The notes under the pieces are model-generated. The model did no database searches, was not told the origin of the DNA, and saw only the letters and a program-made list of their open reading frames with translations. A DNA stretch of 64,000 bases from Pseudomonas hamedanensis (GTDB lineage Bacteria; Pseudomonadota; Gammaproteobacteria; Pseudomonadales; Pseudomonadaceae): NCBI RefSeq assembly GCF_014268595.2, contig NZ_CP077091.1, positions 2,068,501-2,132,500 on the forward strand. Direction: 5' to 3'. Each line of letters starts with the position of its first letter. The first letter of the stretch is position 1. Shown piece by piece: positions 9,015-17,632 of the stretch. The translations under genes and the position numbers were made by a program.

Positions 9015-9627
9015 GGCTGAGGTCGCGGTTCGAGGCTTTGAGGAACTCCTGTTTCAGCTCGGCAAATGTATGCACCGCCGGAAACTGCGGAAATTCACGA
9101 ATAACATTCTCCGGCGCATGAAACAGAATCCCCGCGTCCGCCTCACCCAGCATCGTCGTGTCGTTGTACGAATCGCCCGCTGCAATCACCCGGTAATACA
9201 GGCTCTTGAACGCCAGCACCGACTGGCGCTTGGGATCTTTCTGGCGCAACTGATAGCTGGTCACCCGCCCGGTTTCGTCAGTGATCAACCGATGGCAGAG
9301 CAAGGTCGGAAAGCCCAGTTGGCGCATCAGCGGCTGCGAGAACTCATAGAAGGTGTCCGAGAGAATCACCACCTGGAAGCGCTCGCGCAGCCAGTTGACG
9401 AATTCCACGGCGCCGTCCAGCGGCTGCAGCGTGGCGATCACTTCCTGGATGTCCGACAGTTTCAGGCCGTGTTCATCGAGAATGCGCAGACGCTGCTTCA
9501 TCAGCACGTCGTAATCGGGAATGTCCCGGGTGGTGGCCTTGAGGGATTCGATTCCGGTTTTTTCGGCGAAGGCGATCCAGATTTCCGGTACCAATACCCC
9601 TTCGAGATCCAGGCAAGCAATTTCCAC
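9010..9627 (-). CDS. thrH: Bifunctional phosphoserine phosphatase/homoserine phosphotransferase
   Basis: A 205-residue HAD-superfamily enzyme. The N-terminal nucleophile motif is CLDLEGVLVPE (Asp7), with glutamate in place of the usual second aspartate, as in ThrH. Motif II (VVILSDTFYEF) and the late GDSYNDTTML motif complete the active site. ThrH dephosphorylates phosphoserine and can transfer the phosphate to homoserine, linking serine and threonine synthesis. The start is GTG with GGGAG nine bases before it. It converges with pabB; its stop codon region is duplicated at 8831-8841 in the intergenic repeats. Confidence 0.92.
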   Translation of the reverse strand: MEIACLDLEGVLVPEIWIAFAEKTGIESLKATTRDIPDYDVLMKQRLRILDEHGLKLSDIQEVIATLQPLDGAVEFVNWLRERFQVVILSDTFYEFSQPLMRQLGFPTLLCHRLITDETGRVTSYQLRQKDPKRQSVLAFKSLYYRVIAAGDSYNDTTMLGEADAGILFHAPENVIREFPQFPAVHTFAELKQEFLKASNRDLSL

Positions 9628-9791
9628 AAGACACTCCCGTTTGTAGTGATTATTTGAGTCGAGCGAGGCCGAACTCTAGCGCCTGCACCTGACGGGCGCA
9701 ACGCACGGGACGCCCCGGGCGCGGCAGCTTTTTGTTACCATCGGCGCCATATAGAGCGCCCAGCGCCACCGACCTGTAGGAAGCCGCCCTG

Positions 9792-10532
9792 ATGAGCCCA
9801 ACGTTCGACGTCGTGGAACTCGCCACGACCTATGCCAATAAATCCGCCCAAGACATCCTCAAACTGGCGTTTGCCGAGTTCGGCGATGACCTGTGGATCT
9901 CTTTCAGCGGCGCCGAGGATGTGGTGCTGGTGGACATGGCCTGGAAGCTCAACAAAAACGTCAAAGTGTTCAGCCTCGACACTGGTCGTCTGCACCCCGA
10001 GACCTACCGGTTTATCGAGCAGGTACGCGAGCACTACAAGATCGACATCGAAATCGTCTCGCCGGACCACGCGAAACTGGAACCGTTCGTGAAGGAAAAA
10101 GGCCTGTTCAGTTTCTACCGCGACGGCCACGGCGAATGCTGCGGCATCCGCAAGATCGAACCGCTGCGGCGCAAACTGTCCGGCGTCAAAGCCTGGGCCA
10201 CGGGCCAGCGCCGCGACCAGAGCCCCGGCACCCGCAGCGCTGTAGCCGTGCTGGAAATCGACACCGCGTTCTCGACGCCGGAACGCACCCTGTACAAGTT
10301 CAACCCACTGGCGCAGATGACCAGCGAAGAGATCTGGGGCTACATCCGCATGCTCGAATTACCGTACAACAGCCTGCATGAGCGCGGCTTCATCAGCATC
10401 GGCTGCGAACCCTGCACCCGCCCGGTCCTGCCGAACCAGCATGAGCGCGAAGGCCGCTGGTGGTGGGAAGAAGCGACGCAGAAAGAGTGCGGGTTGCATG
10501 CGGGGAACATCATCAGCAAGAGCAAGGCCTAG
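9792..10532 (+). CDS. cysH: Adenylyl-sulfate/phosphoadenylyl-sulfate reductase
   Basis: A 246-residue assimilatory sulfate reductase that converts activated sulfate to sulfite with thioredoxin. The Cys pairs Cys116-Cys117 (GECCGIRK) and Cys205/Cys208 (CEPC) ligate a 4Fe-4S cluster, which indicates the APS-using type. The catalytic Cys233 lies in KECGLH near the C-terminus. The substrate-binding PP-loop region is [15 protein letters not shown]. It is divergent from thrH, with 164 bases between them. TGTAGGAAG upstream may help ribosome binding. Confidence 0.94.
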   Translation: MSPTFDVVELATTYANKSAQDILKLAFAEFGDDLWISFSGAEDVVLVDMAWKLNKNVKVFSLDTGRLHPETYRFIEQVREHYKIDIEIVSPDHAKLEPFVKEKGLFSFYRDGHGECCGIRKIEPLRRKLSGVKAWATGQRRDQSPGTRSAVAVLEIDTAFSTPERTLYKFNPLAQMTSEEIWGYIRMLELPYNSLHERGFISIGCEPCTRPVLPNQHEREGRWWWEEATQKECGLHAGNIISKSKA

Positions 10533-10556
10533 TCCTCAGCCGCGCTGATTTCCCTG

Positions 10557-10644
10557 TGTAGAGTGAGCCTGCTCGCGATAGCGCTGTGTCAGCTGAGATG
10601 GGTCTTGCTGATACACCGCTATCGCGAGCAGGCTCACTCCTACA
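10557..10644. repeat. REP palindrome
   Basis: Two inverted GTAGGAGTGAG-type copies after cysH; the left copy lacks one G. Confidence 0.82.
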
Positions 10645-10667
10645 GTAATCTCGAGCGACGCGAAAAA

Positions 10668-10711
10668 TGTGTACACACAAATGTCACCATCGGTGCCATT
10701 TATGTGTGCAC
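10668..10711. promoter_or_regulatory. TGTGTACACA palindrome and long imperfect dyad upstream of the NCS1 gene
   Basis: A perfect ten-base palindrome, TGTGTACACA, lies at 10668-10677. It overlaps a larger dyad whose arms are 10671-10688 and 10692-10711 around a three-base centre. The dyad pairs as DNA repeats or as an RNA hairpin, with a few mismatches. It resembles the TTGT-NN-ACAA sites elsewhere in the window. It may be an additional regulator site in the 573-base cysH-NCS1 gap. The rest of the gap, about 10712-10896, is AT-richer than its surroundings and holds no gene I can support. Confidence 0.4.
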
Positions 10712-10896
10712 TTTTTGTTTTCGCGCCCTGAAAAGTTACACGCCTTTCAAAAGATCCCCGCCCTCGCCTGCCCTCGAAATTTTTTCCTGAAAAAATTAAC
10801 CTGTTCATTTGGTCAATTTTAATCGTCATTTTTTCAGCAACTTATCGCGACTCGATAACTTTTCGAAATGAGCACGGCTGCCCATAGATTCGCAAT

Positions 10897-10912
10897 TGGC
10901 ACAGATCTGGCT
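10897..10912 (+). promoter_or_regulatory. Sigma-54-like -24/-12 promoter before the NCS1 transporter
   Basis: TGGCACAGATCTGGCT has GG at 10898-10899 and GC at 10910-10911 with exactly ten bases between them. It matches the TGGCAC-N5-TTGCT consensus except for one base. The expected transcript start is near 10922, just ahead of the operator dyad at 10927-10940. Sigma-54 use would fit nitrogen-source control. Confidence 0.55.
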
Positions 10913-10926
10913 TTAGTGCATACATG

Positions 10927-10940
10927 TTTTGTATACAAAA
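10927..10940. promoter_or_regulatory. Perfect 14-bp operator TTTTGTATACAAAA
   Basis: This perfect palindrome lies just downstream of the sigma-54-like promoter, so a bound protein would block transcription. It sits inside an inverted repeat (CATGTTTTG at 10923-10931, CAAAACATG at 10944-10952). Its core TTGTATACAA recurs before puuE at 59529. The pattern suits a FadR-type GntR repressor. No such regulator for this site is in the window. Confidence 0.6.
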
Positions 10941-11105
10941 CCGCAAAACATGCACACACTTTCGATCCGCACGCCTGAAGCGCCCTATCCCGTACAGGCT
11001 GCAGATGCCCCTAACCTGCGATGTTTCATTGCCGCGACGAAGATTTGTCGAGCCTGGCGGCTCATGCACAGTCATCGCGGCCCTGAGCATCAGGAGCCTG
11101 CCGGA

Positions 11106-12638
11106 ATGCGTACAAGTCTTTCGAACAACATCGCGCTGAATCTGCCGTCCTCCACACTTGACCAACCGTTGCCCCATGACGGGGTGGACGAGCCGCTGAG
11201 CCCGCGCCTGCACAACAGCGACCTGGCGCCGACCAAGGCCGAAGGCCGACGCTGGGGCAAATACAGCATCTTTGCCCTGTGGACCAACGATGTGCACAAC
11301 ATCGCCAATTATTCGTTCGCCATCGGCCTGTATGCGCTGGGCCTGGGCGGCTGGCAGATTCTGTTGTCGTTGGGGATCGGCGCGGCACTGGTGTACTTCT
11401 TCATGAACCTCTCCGGGTACATGGGCCAGAAGACCGGCGTGCCGTTTCCAGTGATCAGCCGCATCAGTTTCGGCATCCACGGCGCGCAGATTCCTGCACT
11501 GATCCGGGCGGTTATCGCCATCGCCTGGTTCGGCATTCAGACCTATCTGGCCTCGGTGGTGTTTCGTGTGTTGCTGACCGCCGTGCATCCCGGCTTCGCT
11601 GAATACGACCACAACTCGATCCTCGGTCTGTCGACATTGGGTTGGGTGTGCTTCGTGGCAATCTGGCTGGTGCAACTGGTCATCCTCGCCTACGGCATGG
11701 AAATGGTCCGCCGCTATGAAGCTTTTGCCGGCCCGGTGATTTTGCTGACGGTTGCCGCCCTTGCCGCGTGGATGTACTTCCAGGCCAACGCAACCATCGC
11801 CTGGTCGATCCGCGAACCGCTGACGGGCGGTGAGATGTGGCGCAACATCTTTGCCGGCGGCGCTTTATGGCTGGCGATCTACGGCACGCTGATCCTCAAC
11901 TTCTGCGACTTCGCCCGCTCGTCGCCCTGCCGCAAAACCATCCAGGTGGGAAATTTCTGGGGTTTGCCGGTGAATATTCTGCTGTTTGCAGCGATTACCG
12001 TCGTGCTGTGCGGCGCGCAATTCCAGATCAATGGCCGCATCATCGAAAGTCCGACCGAGATCATCGCTTCGATTCCTAACACGTTTTTTCTGGTACTCGG
12101 TTGCCTGGCGTTCCTGATCGTCACCGTCGCGGTGAACATCATGGCGAACTTCGTCGCCCCGGCGTTCGTGCTCAGCAACCTGGCGCCGAAATACCTGACC
12201 TTCCGCCGCGCCGGGCTGATCAGCGCGACCATCGCCGTGTTGATCCTGCCGTGGAATCTCTACAACAGTCCGTTGGTGATTGTGTATTTCCTGTCCGGCC
12301 TGGGCGCTCTGCTCGGCCCGCTGTACGGGGTGATCATGGTTGACTACTGGTTGATCCGCAAAGGCCGGATCCATGTGCCGCAGCTCTACAGCGAAGCGCC
12401 ACACGGTGCTTATTACTACAGTCGCGGCGTTAATTTCCGCGCGGTGGCGGCGTTTATTCCTGCTGCGTTGATCGCCATCGTCCTGGCATTGGTCCCGGGC
12501 TTCCACAGCGTTTCGCCGTTTTCCTGGCTGATCGGCGCCGGAATCGCCGGCATGCTGTATCTGATCATTGCCAAACGTCAGCCGCACTACGCCGATGTCA
12601 GCGGCGAAGCCATCGCGGTCGATAACGTCTGCCATTAA
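11106..12638 (+). CDS. NCS1-family nucleobase/allantoin/hydantoin transporter
   Basis: A 510-residue inner-membrane protein with about twelve hydrophobic helices. The NCS1 signature WTNDVHNIANYSFA lies near residue 57 at the start of helix 1, and GVPFPVISRISFG follows. NCS1 proteins use sodium or protons to import purines, pyrimidines, allantoin or hydantoins. The frame is open 59 codons further upstream, but the ATG at 11106 has AGGAG nine bases before it. The next gene is a racemase-family protein, and the upstream dyad is shared with the uricolytic cluster. Allantoin or a related purine breakdown product is therefore the best guess for the substrate. Confidence 0.82.
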   Translation: MRTSLSNNIALNLPSSTLDQPLPHDGVDEPLSPRLHNSDLAPTKAEGRRWGKYSIFALWTNDVHNIANYSFAIGLYALGLGGWQILLSLGIGAALVYFFMNLSGYMGQKTGVPFPVISRISFGIHGAQIPALIRAVIAIAWFGIQTYLASVVFRVLLTAVHPGFAEYDHNSILGLSTLGWVCFVAIWLVQLVILAYGMEMVRRYEAFAGPVILLTVAALAAWMYFQANATIAWSIREPLTGGEMWRNIFAGGALWLAIYGTLILNFCDFARSSPCRKTIQVGNFWGLPVNILLFAAITVVLCGAQFQINGRIIESPTEIIASIPNTFFLVLGCLAFLIVTVAVNIMANFVAPAFVLSNLAPKYLTFRRAGLISATIAVLILPWNLYNSPLVIVYFLSGLGALLGPLYGVIMVDYWLIRKGRIHVPQLYSEAPHGAYYYSRGVNFRAVAAFIPAALIAIVLALVPGFHSVSPFSWLIGAGIAGMLYLIIAKRQPHYADVSGEAIAVDNVCH

Positions 12639-12691
12639 TTTCCTCGCGGCCCGGTTTCGGGCCGCAAAACTGCCCGCAATAAGGATTTTCC

Positions 12692-13420
12692 ATGCGCATT
12701 CTCGTGGTCAACGTCAACACCACCGAATCCATCACCGATGCCATCGCCCGTTCGGCGCAGGCCGTCGCCTCACCCGGTACGGAAATCGTCGGCCTGACGC
12801 CACACTTCGGCGCCGAGTCGATCGAAGGCAATTTCGAAAGCTACCTGGCCGCCATCGCCGTGATGGATCGCGTGATGTCCTACGATCAGCCATTCGATGC
12901 CGTGATTCAGGCTGGCTACGGCGAACACGGCCGCGAAGGCCTGCAGGAATTGCTCAACGTGCCGGTGGTGGACATCACCGACGCGGCGGCCAGCACGGCG
13001 ATGTTCCTCGGCCATGCCTATTCGGTGGTGACCACGCTGGATCGCACCGTGCCGCTGATCGAGGATCGCCTGAAACTCTCCGGCCTGTGGGATCGCTGTG
13101 CCTCGGTGCGGGCCAGCGGCTTGGCCGTGCTGGAGCTGGAGCACGAGCCGCAGCGTGCGCTGGAGGCGATTGTGCACCAGGCCGAACTGGCGGTAACTCA
13201 GGACAAGGCCGAGGTGATTTGCCTGGGCTGCGGCGGCATGGCAGGGCTGGACGAGCAGATTCGTCGACGCACCGGAGTGCCGGTGGTGGATGGCGTGACG
13301 GCGGCGGTGACGATTGCCGAAGCGCTGGTGCGCTTGAACTTGTCGACGTCCAAGGTGCGCACCTATGCGACGCCACGGCCGAAGAACATTGTTGGCTGGC
13401 CGGGACGGTTTGCTCGATAG
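12692..13420 (+). CDS. Asp/Glu/hydantoin racemase family protein (HpxA-like)
   Basis: A 242-residue protein beginning MRILVVNVNTTESITDAI, typical of hydantoin and allantoin racemases. The C-terminal catalytic cysteine is present in CLGCGGMAGL (Cys180). The position expected for the first cysteine, near residue 75, reads QAGYGEHGREG and has no cysteine, so ordinary two-base racemisation is doubtful. It is 53 bases after the NCS1 transporter and probably co-transcribed. It may act on allantoin or a related ureide. A REP pair follows the stop. Confidence 0.72.
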   Translation: MRILVVNVNTTESITDAIARSAQAVASPGTEIVGLTPHFGAESIEGNFESYLAAIAVMDRVMSYDQPFDAVIQAGYGEHGREGLQELLNVPVVDITDAAASTAMFLGHAYSVVTTLDRTVPLIEDRLKLSGLWDRCASVRASGLAVLELEHEPQRALEAIVHQAELAVTQDKAEVICLGCGGMAGLDEQIRRRTGVPVVDGVTAAVTIAEALVRLNLSTSKVRTYATPRPKNIVGWPGRFAR

Positions 13421-13435
13421 ACCGTGTCATCGTTC

Positions 13436-13500
13436 ATCGCGAGCAGGCTCACTCCTACAGGGGAACGCATTCCAAGTGTAGGAGTGAGCCTGCTCGCGAT
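13436..13500. repeat. REP pair, tail-facing
   Basis: Two copies of the GTAGGAGTGAG type in outward orientation between the racemase-family and LysR genes, which converge here. Confidence 0.83.
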
Positions 13501-13526
13501 GGCCGCAACCAAGTCCCAAGCCTTGC

Positions 13527-14450
13527 TCAAACAGCACTAAACCGCCGCGCCAAGCCCTGCTCGGCGAACTGCTCGATAACGAAATCGACAAACGCGCGGG
13601 TCTTGCCCGGCAGGAGTTTGTGCTCGGCGTAATAGATCGAGATGTTGCCATCGTCGACAAACCAGTCCGGCAACACCCGCTGCAACGTCCCCGCCTCCAG
13701 ATACCCAACGGCGAACGGCATACTCACCAGGGCAATCCCCAAACCTTGCGCTGCCGTCGCGCAGGCGGCTTCGGAATCGCTCATGGTCATCCGCGCCTTT
13801 AACGTCAACGGGTTGTGCTGCTGATCGCGGTGGGTCAGTTGCCAGGAGCGTACGCGCCCGGTTTGCGGTGAGCGGATCAGAATCCCGTCGTGCCGGGCGA
13901 GATCATCGGGATGGCTGATCGGCGCATGGCTGCGCAGATAATCCTTTGACGCCACCAATACACGATGGGCCGCGGTCAGCCTGCGCGCCACCACACCCGG
14001 CGGCAGTTCGAAGCCGCCGCCAATGGCCGCGTCGAAGCCCTGCCCGATCAGATCGACCTGGCGATTATCGAAGTGCCAGTCCGGGTTGATCGCCGGGTAG
14101 CGACGCAAAAACTCACCGAGCAGCGGCACGATATACAAACGTCCGAACACCGTGCCCATGCTGACTTTTAACGACCCGGCAGGTTGCCCTTCGGCGCTGG
14201 CCAGATTGGCCACGGCATTCTGGATCGTAGTCAGGCTCGCGCTGACCTCCGTCAAAAAGCGCTGCCCGGCTTCGGTCAGTGTCAGGCTGCGGGTACTGCG
14301 CTGAAACAGTCGCACCCCTAGTCGGGCTTCCAGCTTCGCCACGCTTTTGCCGACCGCGGCCGGCGTCAGGCTCAGGCGTCGCGCCGCTTCGGCAAAACTG
14401 CCGACTTCGGCACTGCGCACGAAGCATTCGATACTGCTGAAGGTTTCCAT
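13527..14450 (-). CDS. LysR-family transcriptional regulator
   Basis: A 307-residue LysR protein. The winged helix at residues 1-60 includes AEAARRLSLTPAAVGKSVAKLE, and the effector-binding domain follows from about residue 90. A GTG nine bases upstream could also start it; neither start has a strong ribosome-binding site. It is divergent from an SDR gene 125 bases away, so it probably controls that gene and itself. The inducer is unknown. Confidence 0.85.
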   Translation of the reverse strand: METFSSIECFVRSAEVGSFAEAARRLSLTPAAVGKSVAKLEARLGVRLFQRSTRSLTLTEAGQRFLTEVSASLTTIQNAVANLASAEGQPAGSLKVSMGTVFGRLYIVPLLGEFLRRYPAINPDWHFDNRQVDLIGQGFDAAIGGGFELPPGVVARRLTAAHRVLVASKDYLRSHAPISHPDDLARHDGILIRSPQTGRVRSWQLTHRDQQHNPLTLKARMTMSDSEAACATAAQGLGIALVSMPFAVGYLEAGTLQRVLPDWFVDDGNISIYYAEHKLLPGKTRAFVDFVIEQFAEQGLARRFSAV

Positions 14451-14575
14451 GAGCGCCACTATAAACTTCTGGTTTACACAGACTATAGCAATCAGGGTCT
14501 ACACGGTTGTCGGTAACAGGTCGATACTCGGCTGCAACAACAGGGCGTCCCGCTTTGAACATTTGGAGATCGAAG

Positions 14576-15322
14576 ATGACCACTCAAAACTTCAGCGGCA
14601 AAGTCGCTCTGATTCAAGGCGGTTCGCGCGGTATCGGCGCGGCCATCGTCAAACGCCTTGCTGCTGAAGGCGCCGCGGTAGCCTTCACCTACGTCAGCTC
14701 GGCGGCAAAAGCTGAAGAACTGCAAAACAGCATCACTGGCAATGGTGGCAAAGCCTTGGCGATCAAGGCCGACAGCGCCGATGCCGACGCCATCCGCCAC
14801 GCCGTCAGCGCCACGGTCGAAGCGTTTGGCCGCCTGGATATTCTGGTCAACAACGCCGGCGTACTGGCCATCGCACCGCTGGAAGAGTTCAAACTGGAAG
14901 ACTTCGATCAGACGCTGGCGATCAACGTGCGCAGCGTGTTCATCGCTTCGCAGGAAGCGGCGAAACACATGGGCGAAGGTTCGCGGATCATCAACATCGG
15001 CAGCACCAACGCCGACCGCATGCCATTCGGCGGTGGCGGCGTATATGCAATGAGCAAATCGGCATTGGTCGGTCTGACCAAAGGCCTGGCTCGCGATCTC
15101 GGCCCACGGGGCATCACCATCAACAATGTGCAGCCCGGCCCGGTCGACACCGACATGAACCCTGCGCACGGTGACTTCGCCGAAAGCCTGATTCCCCTCA
15201 TGGCCGTGGGCCGTTACGGCACCGCCGATGAAATTGCCAGTTTCGTAGCGTATCTGGCCGGGCCGGAAGCCGGCTATATTACCGGGGCCAGCCTGACCAT
15301 CGACGGTGGTTTCGGCGCCTGA
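14576..15322 (+). CDS. Short-chain dehydrogenase/reductase (3-oxoacyl-ACP reductase-like)
   Basis: A 248-residue classical SDR. It shows the cofactor motif GGSRGIG (residues 15-21), NNAG (92-95) and the catalytic Ser143, Tyr157 and Lys161 (YAMSK). The C-terminal ITGASLTIDGGF is typical. SDRs of this kind reduce a ketone or oxidise an alcohol with NAD(P)(H). A GGAG precedes the ATG at 14576. The gene is divergent from the LysR regulator and ends at a strong terminator. The substrate cannot be assigned. Confidence 0.86.
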   Translation: MTTQNFSGKVALIQGGSRGIGAAIVKRLAAEGAAVAFTYVSSAAKAEELQNSITGNGGKALAIKADSADADAIRHAVSATVEAFGRLDILVNNAGVLAIAPLEEFKLEDFDQTLAINVRSVFIASQEAAKHMGEGSRIINIGSTNADRMPFGGGGVYAMSKSALVGLTKGLARDLGPRGITINNVQPGPVDTDMNPAHGDFAESLIPLMAVGRYGTADEIASFVAYLAGPEAGYITGASLTIDGGFGA

Positions 15323-15339
15323 TTACCTTTTAAACCGCA

Positions 15340-15382
15340 AAAAAAAACGCCGCCCTTCGTGCTACAAAGGGCGGCGTTTTTT
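15340..15382. terminator. Bidirectional terminator between SDR and HAD genes
   Basis: The stem ACGCCGCCCTT pairs with AAGGGCGGCGT around a short loop. There is an A run on the left and a T run on the right, so it can end transcription from both converging genes. Confidence 0.9.
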
Positions 15383-15392
15383 CCGTTGAGGG

Positions 15393-16088
15393 TCAAACCC
15401 ATTCCAGCGCCGGCAGGCCAAAAGCGCTTGGAGTGAAGGCTTTCAGCGAGCGAAGAATGCCGTCAGCGTGGGCGTATTTTTCATCGGCCATCGCCGCGTC
15501 GGGGATGGCGATGGCGGTCATGCCTGCCGCTTTTGCCGCGGTGACACCGAACGGCGAATCCTCAAACACCAGGCAATCCTTCGGCGCGACACCCAGACGC
15601 CGGGCAGCGGTGAGAAAGATATCCGGCGCCGGTTTGGCCGCGCCGACTTCCGGATCGTCCGCCGTGACGATGAAATCGAACAGCGCAAACCAGTCGCGGT
15701 GCAAGGTGGTTTTCTGGCCGAACGACTGGCGTGAGGAACTGGTGCCGACCGCAATCGGAATGTTGTGCGCCTTGAGGTGACGCACCAGCGCCTCGGCCCC
15801 CGGCATTGCCTGAGCCTTTGGAAAACGCTCGCGCATCAGCGGCTCGCGGATCGTCAGGAATTCTTCCGGGGTAATCGGTAGCTCAAGCGCTTGCACCACG
15901 TAATTGGCCAGGTCGCTCGCACCGCGACCAATGATGTTCTGCTTGACGCTCCAGTCGAAGGTTCGCCCGTAACGCCCGGCGATGATGGAGGTGACCTCGG
16001 TGTAAATGCCCTCCGTGTCCAGCAACAACCCGTCCATATCGAAAATCACGGCCTTGATCGGGCCGAACGCCTTCAGCGGTGCATTCAT
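15393..16088 (-). CDS. HAD-family phosphatase (beta-phosphoglucomutase-like subfamily)
   Basis: A 231-residue HAD hydrolase. Motif I is VIFDMDGLLLDTE (nucleophile and acid/base aspartates), motif II is VGTSSSRQS, and motifs III/IV are KPAPDIFL and FEDSPFGVTAAKAAG. The insert pattern fits subfamily IA, close to small sugar-phosphate or pseudouridine-5'-phosphate phosphatases. In-frame ATG codons at 16091 and 16112 are alternatives, and no start has a strong ribosome-binding site. I chose 16088 because homologues usually begin shortly before the VIFDMDG motif. It converges on the SDR gene and shares its terminator. Confidence 0.82.
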   Translation of the reverse strand: MNAPLKAFGPIKAVIFDMDGLLLDTEGIYTEVTSIIAGRYGRTFDWSVKQNIIGRGASDLANYVVQALELPITPEEFLTIREPLMRERFPKAQAMPGAEALVRHLKAHNIPIAVGTSSSRQSFGQKTTLHRDWFALFDFIVTADDPEVGAAKPAPDIFLTAARRLGVAPKDCLVFEDSPFGVTAAKAAGMTAIAIPDAAMADEKYAHADGILRSLKAFTPSAFGLPALEWV

Positions 16089-16262
16089 CATCGGATCCGT
16101 TATCAAAGACATCCCGGGCGACATGCAAAGTGCCGCAACTCGGATCTGATTAATGGGTTCAGCAGCATAGCGAGGAGGATGGACGTAGGGCAACGGGCAA
16201 TGCCCCTCTATCCGGGTTGTCCGATCAGCAGAACTCAGCGAAACATTGCCACCGGAAAAGGC

Positions 16263-16430
16263 TTACTGCTCATCCTCGTCATCTTCATCCTCCTCGATCA
16301 ACGGCACCGTCGCGTCATCCATCAGCGAACCCGGGTCTTCATTTCCCGGATCGTTGATCTTTTCCGGATCGTTGATAAACGGCACGCCGCTCGGGCCTTT
16401 TTCTTCCTTGCCTTCGGTTTCAGGAGTCAT
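16263..16430 (-). CDS. Small acidic conserved protein, 55 residues
   Basis: This short protein begins MTPETEGKEEKGPSG and ends in an acidic tail, EEDEDDEDEQ. There is no membrane segment. GAGAGG lies six bases before the ATG, which strongly supports translation. It is probably soluble and disordered. I do not recognise a function; small proteins of this composition are common in Pseudomonas. Confidence 0.7.
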   Translation of the reverse strand: MTPETEGKEEKGPSGVPFINDPEKINDPGNEDPGSLMDDATVPLIEEDEDDEDEQ

Positions 16431-16512
16431 GGCAAACCTCTCGATCACGTGGGATGTATGACGTTCGAAAAGCCCTACCGCCAATCGTTCCTCATTCCAA
16501 CGGCCAGACACG

Positions 16513-16540
16513 AAAAACCCGGCGCCAGGCCGGGTTTCCG
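16513..16540 (-). terminator. Terminator downstream of the first glycine-zipper gene
   Basis: The stem AACCCGGC / GCCGGGTT has a short loop and an A run on the left. It reads as a leftward terminator, about 15 bases past the stop at 16555. Confidence 0.75.
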
Positions 16541-16554
16541 TTGATTCAATAACG

Positions 16555-16977
16555 TCAGTTTTTGTGTTTGTTTTTGTACTTATGCTTGTGCTTGTGTCCA
16601 CCGGAGTGGGATCCGCCGTCGTCGTCACCCAGGTTGTTCCCGACCGCACCACCCGCTGCGCCACCCAAGCCTGCGCCGATGGTCGAACCGGTAGAGCCAC
16701 CGAGGCTGTTGCCGACGACCGAGCCGCCCGCGGCACCGAGGCCGCCACCAATCGCGGCTTCGGTGCGATTACGTTTGTTCGCGCCAAGGGCACCGCCCGC
16801 CGCGCCGCCGACACCTGCGCCGACCGCCGCGCCCGTGCTTCCGCCGAGTTGTCCGCCAACCACATTACCCAGCGCACCACCGAGACCACCGCCTACGGCA
16901 GCAGTGCCGTCCCCGGCAGCCATCGCGCCCTGCGCCACGAACAAGCCGAAAAACAGTGCAGATAATGACAATCGCAT
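16555..16977 (-). CDS. Exported glycine-zipper protein with His/Lys-rich tail
   Basis: A 140-residue protein. The signal peptide is MRLSLSALFFGLFVAQGAMA (cleavage near residue 20). Repeated small-residue blocks follow, such as GGGLGGALGNVVGGQLGG and GAGVGGAAGGALG. The tail is rich in His and Lys (HKHKHKYKNKHKN) and may bind metal. Glycine zippers pack helices in or at membranes, so an outer-membrane or periplasmic place is likely. A paralogue lies 135 bases upstream at 17113-17484. Confidence 0.75.
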   Translation of the reverse strand: MRLSLSALFFGLFVAQGAMAAGDGTAAVGGGLGGALGNVVGGQLGGSTGAAVGAGVGGAAGGALGANKRNRTEAAIGGGLGAAGGSVVGNSLGGSTGSTIGAGLGGAAGGAVGNNLGDDDGGSHSGGHKHKHKYKNKHKN

Positions 16978-17065
16978 ATGAACCTCTCAATTCCCGAATC
17001 GGGACAGTCCGCCCAAGCGGGGCGTATGTGAATTGGAGATAATTTATGAAAAAACGTTCACCCAT

Positions 17066-17096
17066 GAAAAAGCCCGACATCGAGTCGGGCTTTTTC
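17066..17096 (-). terminator. Terminator of the second glycine-zipper gene
   Basis: AAAAAGCCCGAC / GTCGGGCTTTTT forms a strong stem with flanking A and T runs. It lies 17 bases past the stop at 17113 on the minus strand and could act in both directions. Confidence 0.85.
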
Positions 17097-17112
17097 TGAC
17101 AGAAAATCCGTC

Positions 17113-17484
17113 TCAGTGGCCCTTGTGGCCTTTGCCCAGATTGCTGCCCACCGCGCCGCCGGCTGCACCGCCCAGGCCCGCGCCAATGGTCGCGCCATTT
17201 TTGCCACCGAGGCTGTGGCCAATCACCGAACCGCCGGCCGCGCCGACGCCACCACCGATGGCTGCCTTGGTGCGGCTGCCTTTGCGTGCAGCGACCGCGC
17301 TACCCGCAGCGCCCGCGACACCGGCACCAATCGCTGCACCGGTGCTGCCGCCCATTTTCTGGCCGACGACATTACCCAGCGCGCCGCCCAAGCCGCCACC
17401 CAGTGCCGCGGTGCCATCGCCGGCGGCCATCGCACCTTGAGCAACCAGAAGGCCAAAAACCACAGCGGGCAGTGTTAAACGCAT
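17113..17484 (-). CDS. Exported glycine-zipper protein, paralogue of 16555-16977
   Basis: A 123-residue protein. Its signal peptide, MRLTLPAVVFGLLVAQGAMA, is nearly the same as its neighbour's, and the mature start AAGDGTAALGGGLGGALGNV is shared. Glycine-zipper blocks fill the mature chain. The tail is short and basic (GKGHKGH) and lacks the long His/Lys run of the paralogue. The frame extends 20 codons upstream, but the ATG at 17484 gives a proper signal peptide. The two genes look like a tandem duplication, each with its own terminator. Function unknown. Confidence 0.75.
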   Translation of the reverse strand: MRLTLPAVVFGLLVAQGAMAAGDGTAALGGGLGGALGNVVGQKMGGSTGAAIGAGVAGAAGSAVAARKGSRTKAAIGGGVGAAGGSVIGHSLGGKNGATIGAGLGGAAGGAVGSNLGKGHKGH

Positions 17485-17632
17485 GACGAAAACCTCAAAA
17501 AAAATGGGATGACAAAACGGGCCGGGATTTAATGCTCTCGACACACAAAAGTCCAGACGAAATCAAAAGATCCGCGTGCACTTGGCGCCGGGTTGGACAG
17601 CGATTGTGGAGAAGGTTTTATGCCAGGCAAAA

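Noticed and set aside
16562..17440. Pro/Ala-rich plus-strand open frames
   Set aside because: They are the antisense of the glycine-zipper genes, which have signal peptides and terminators in the other direction.
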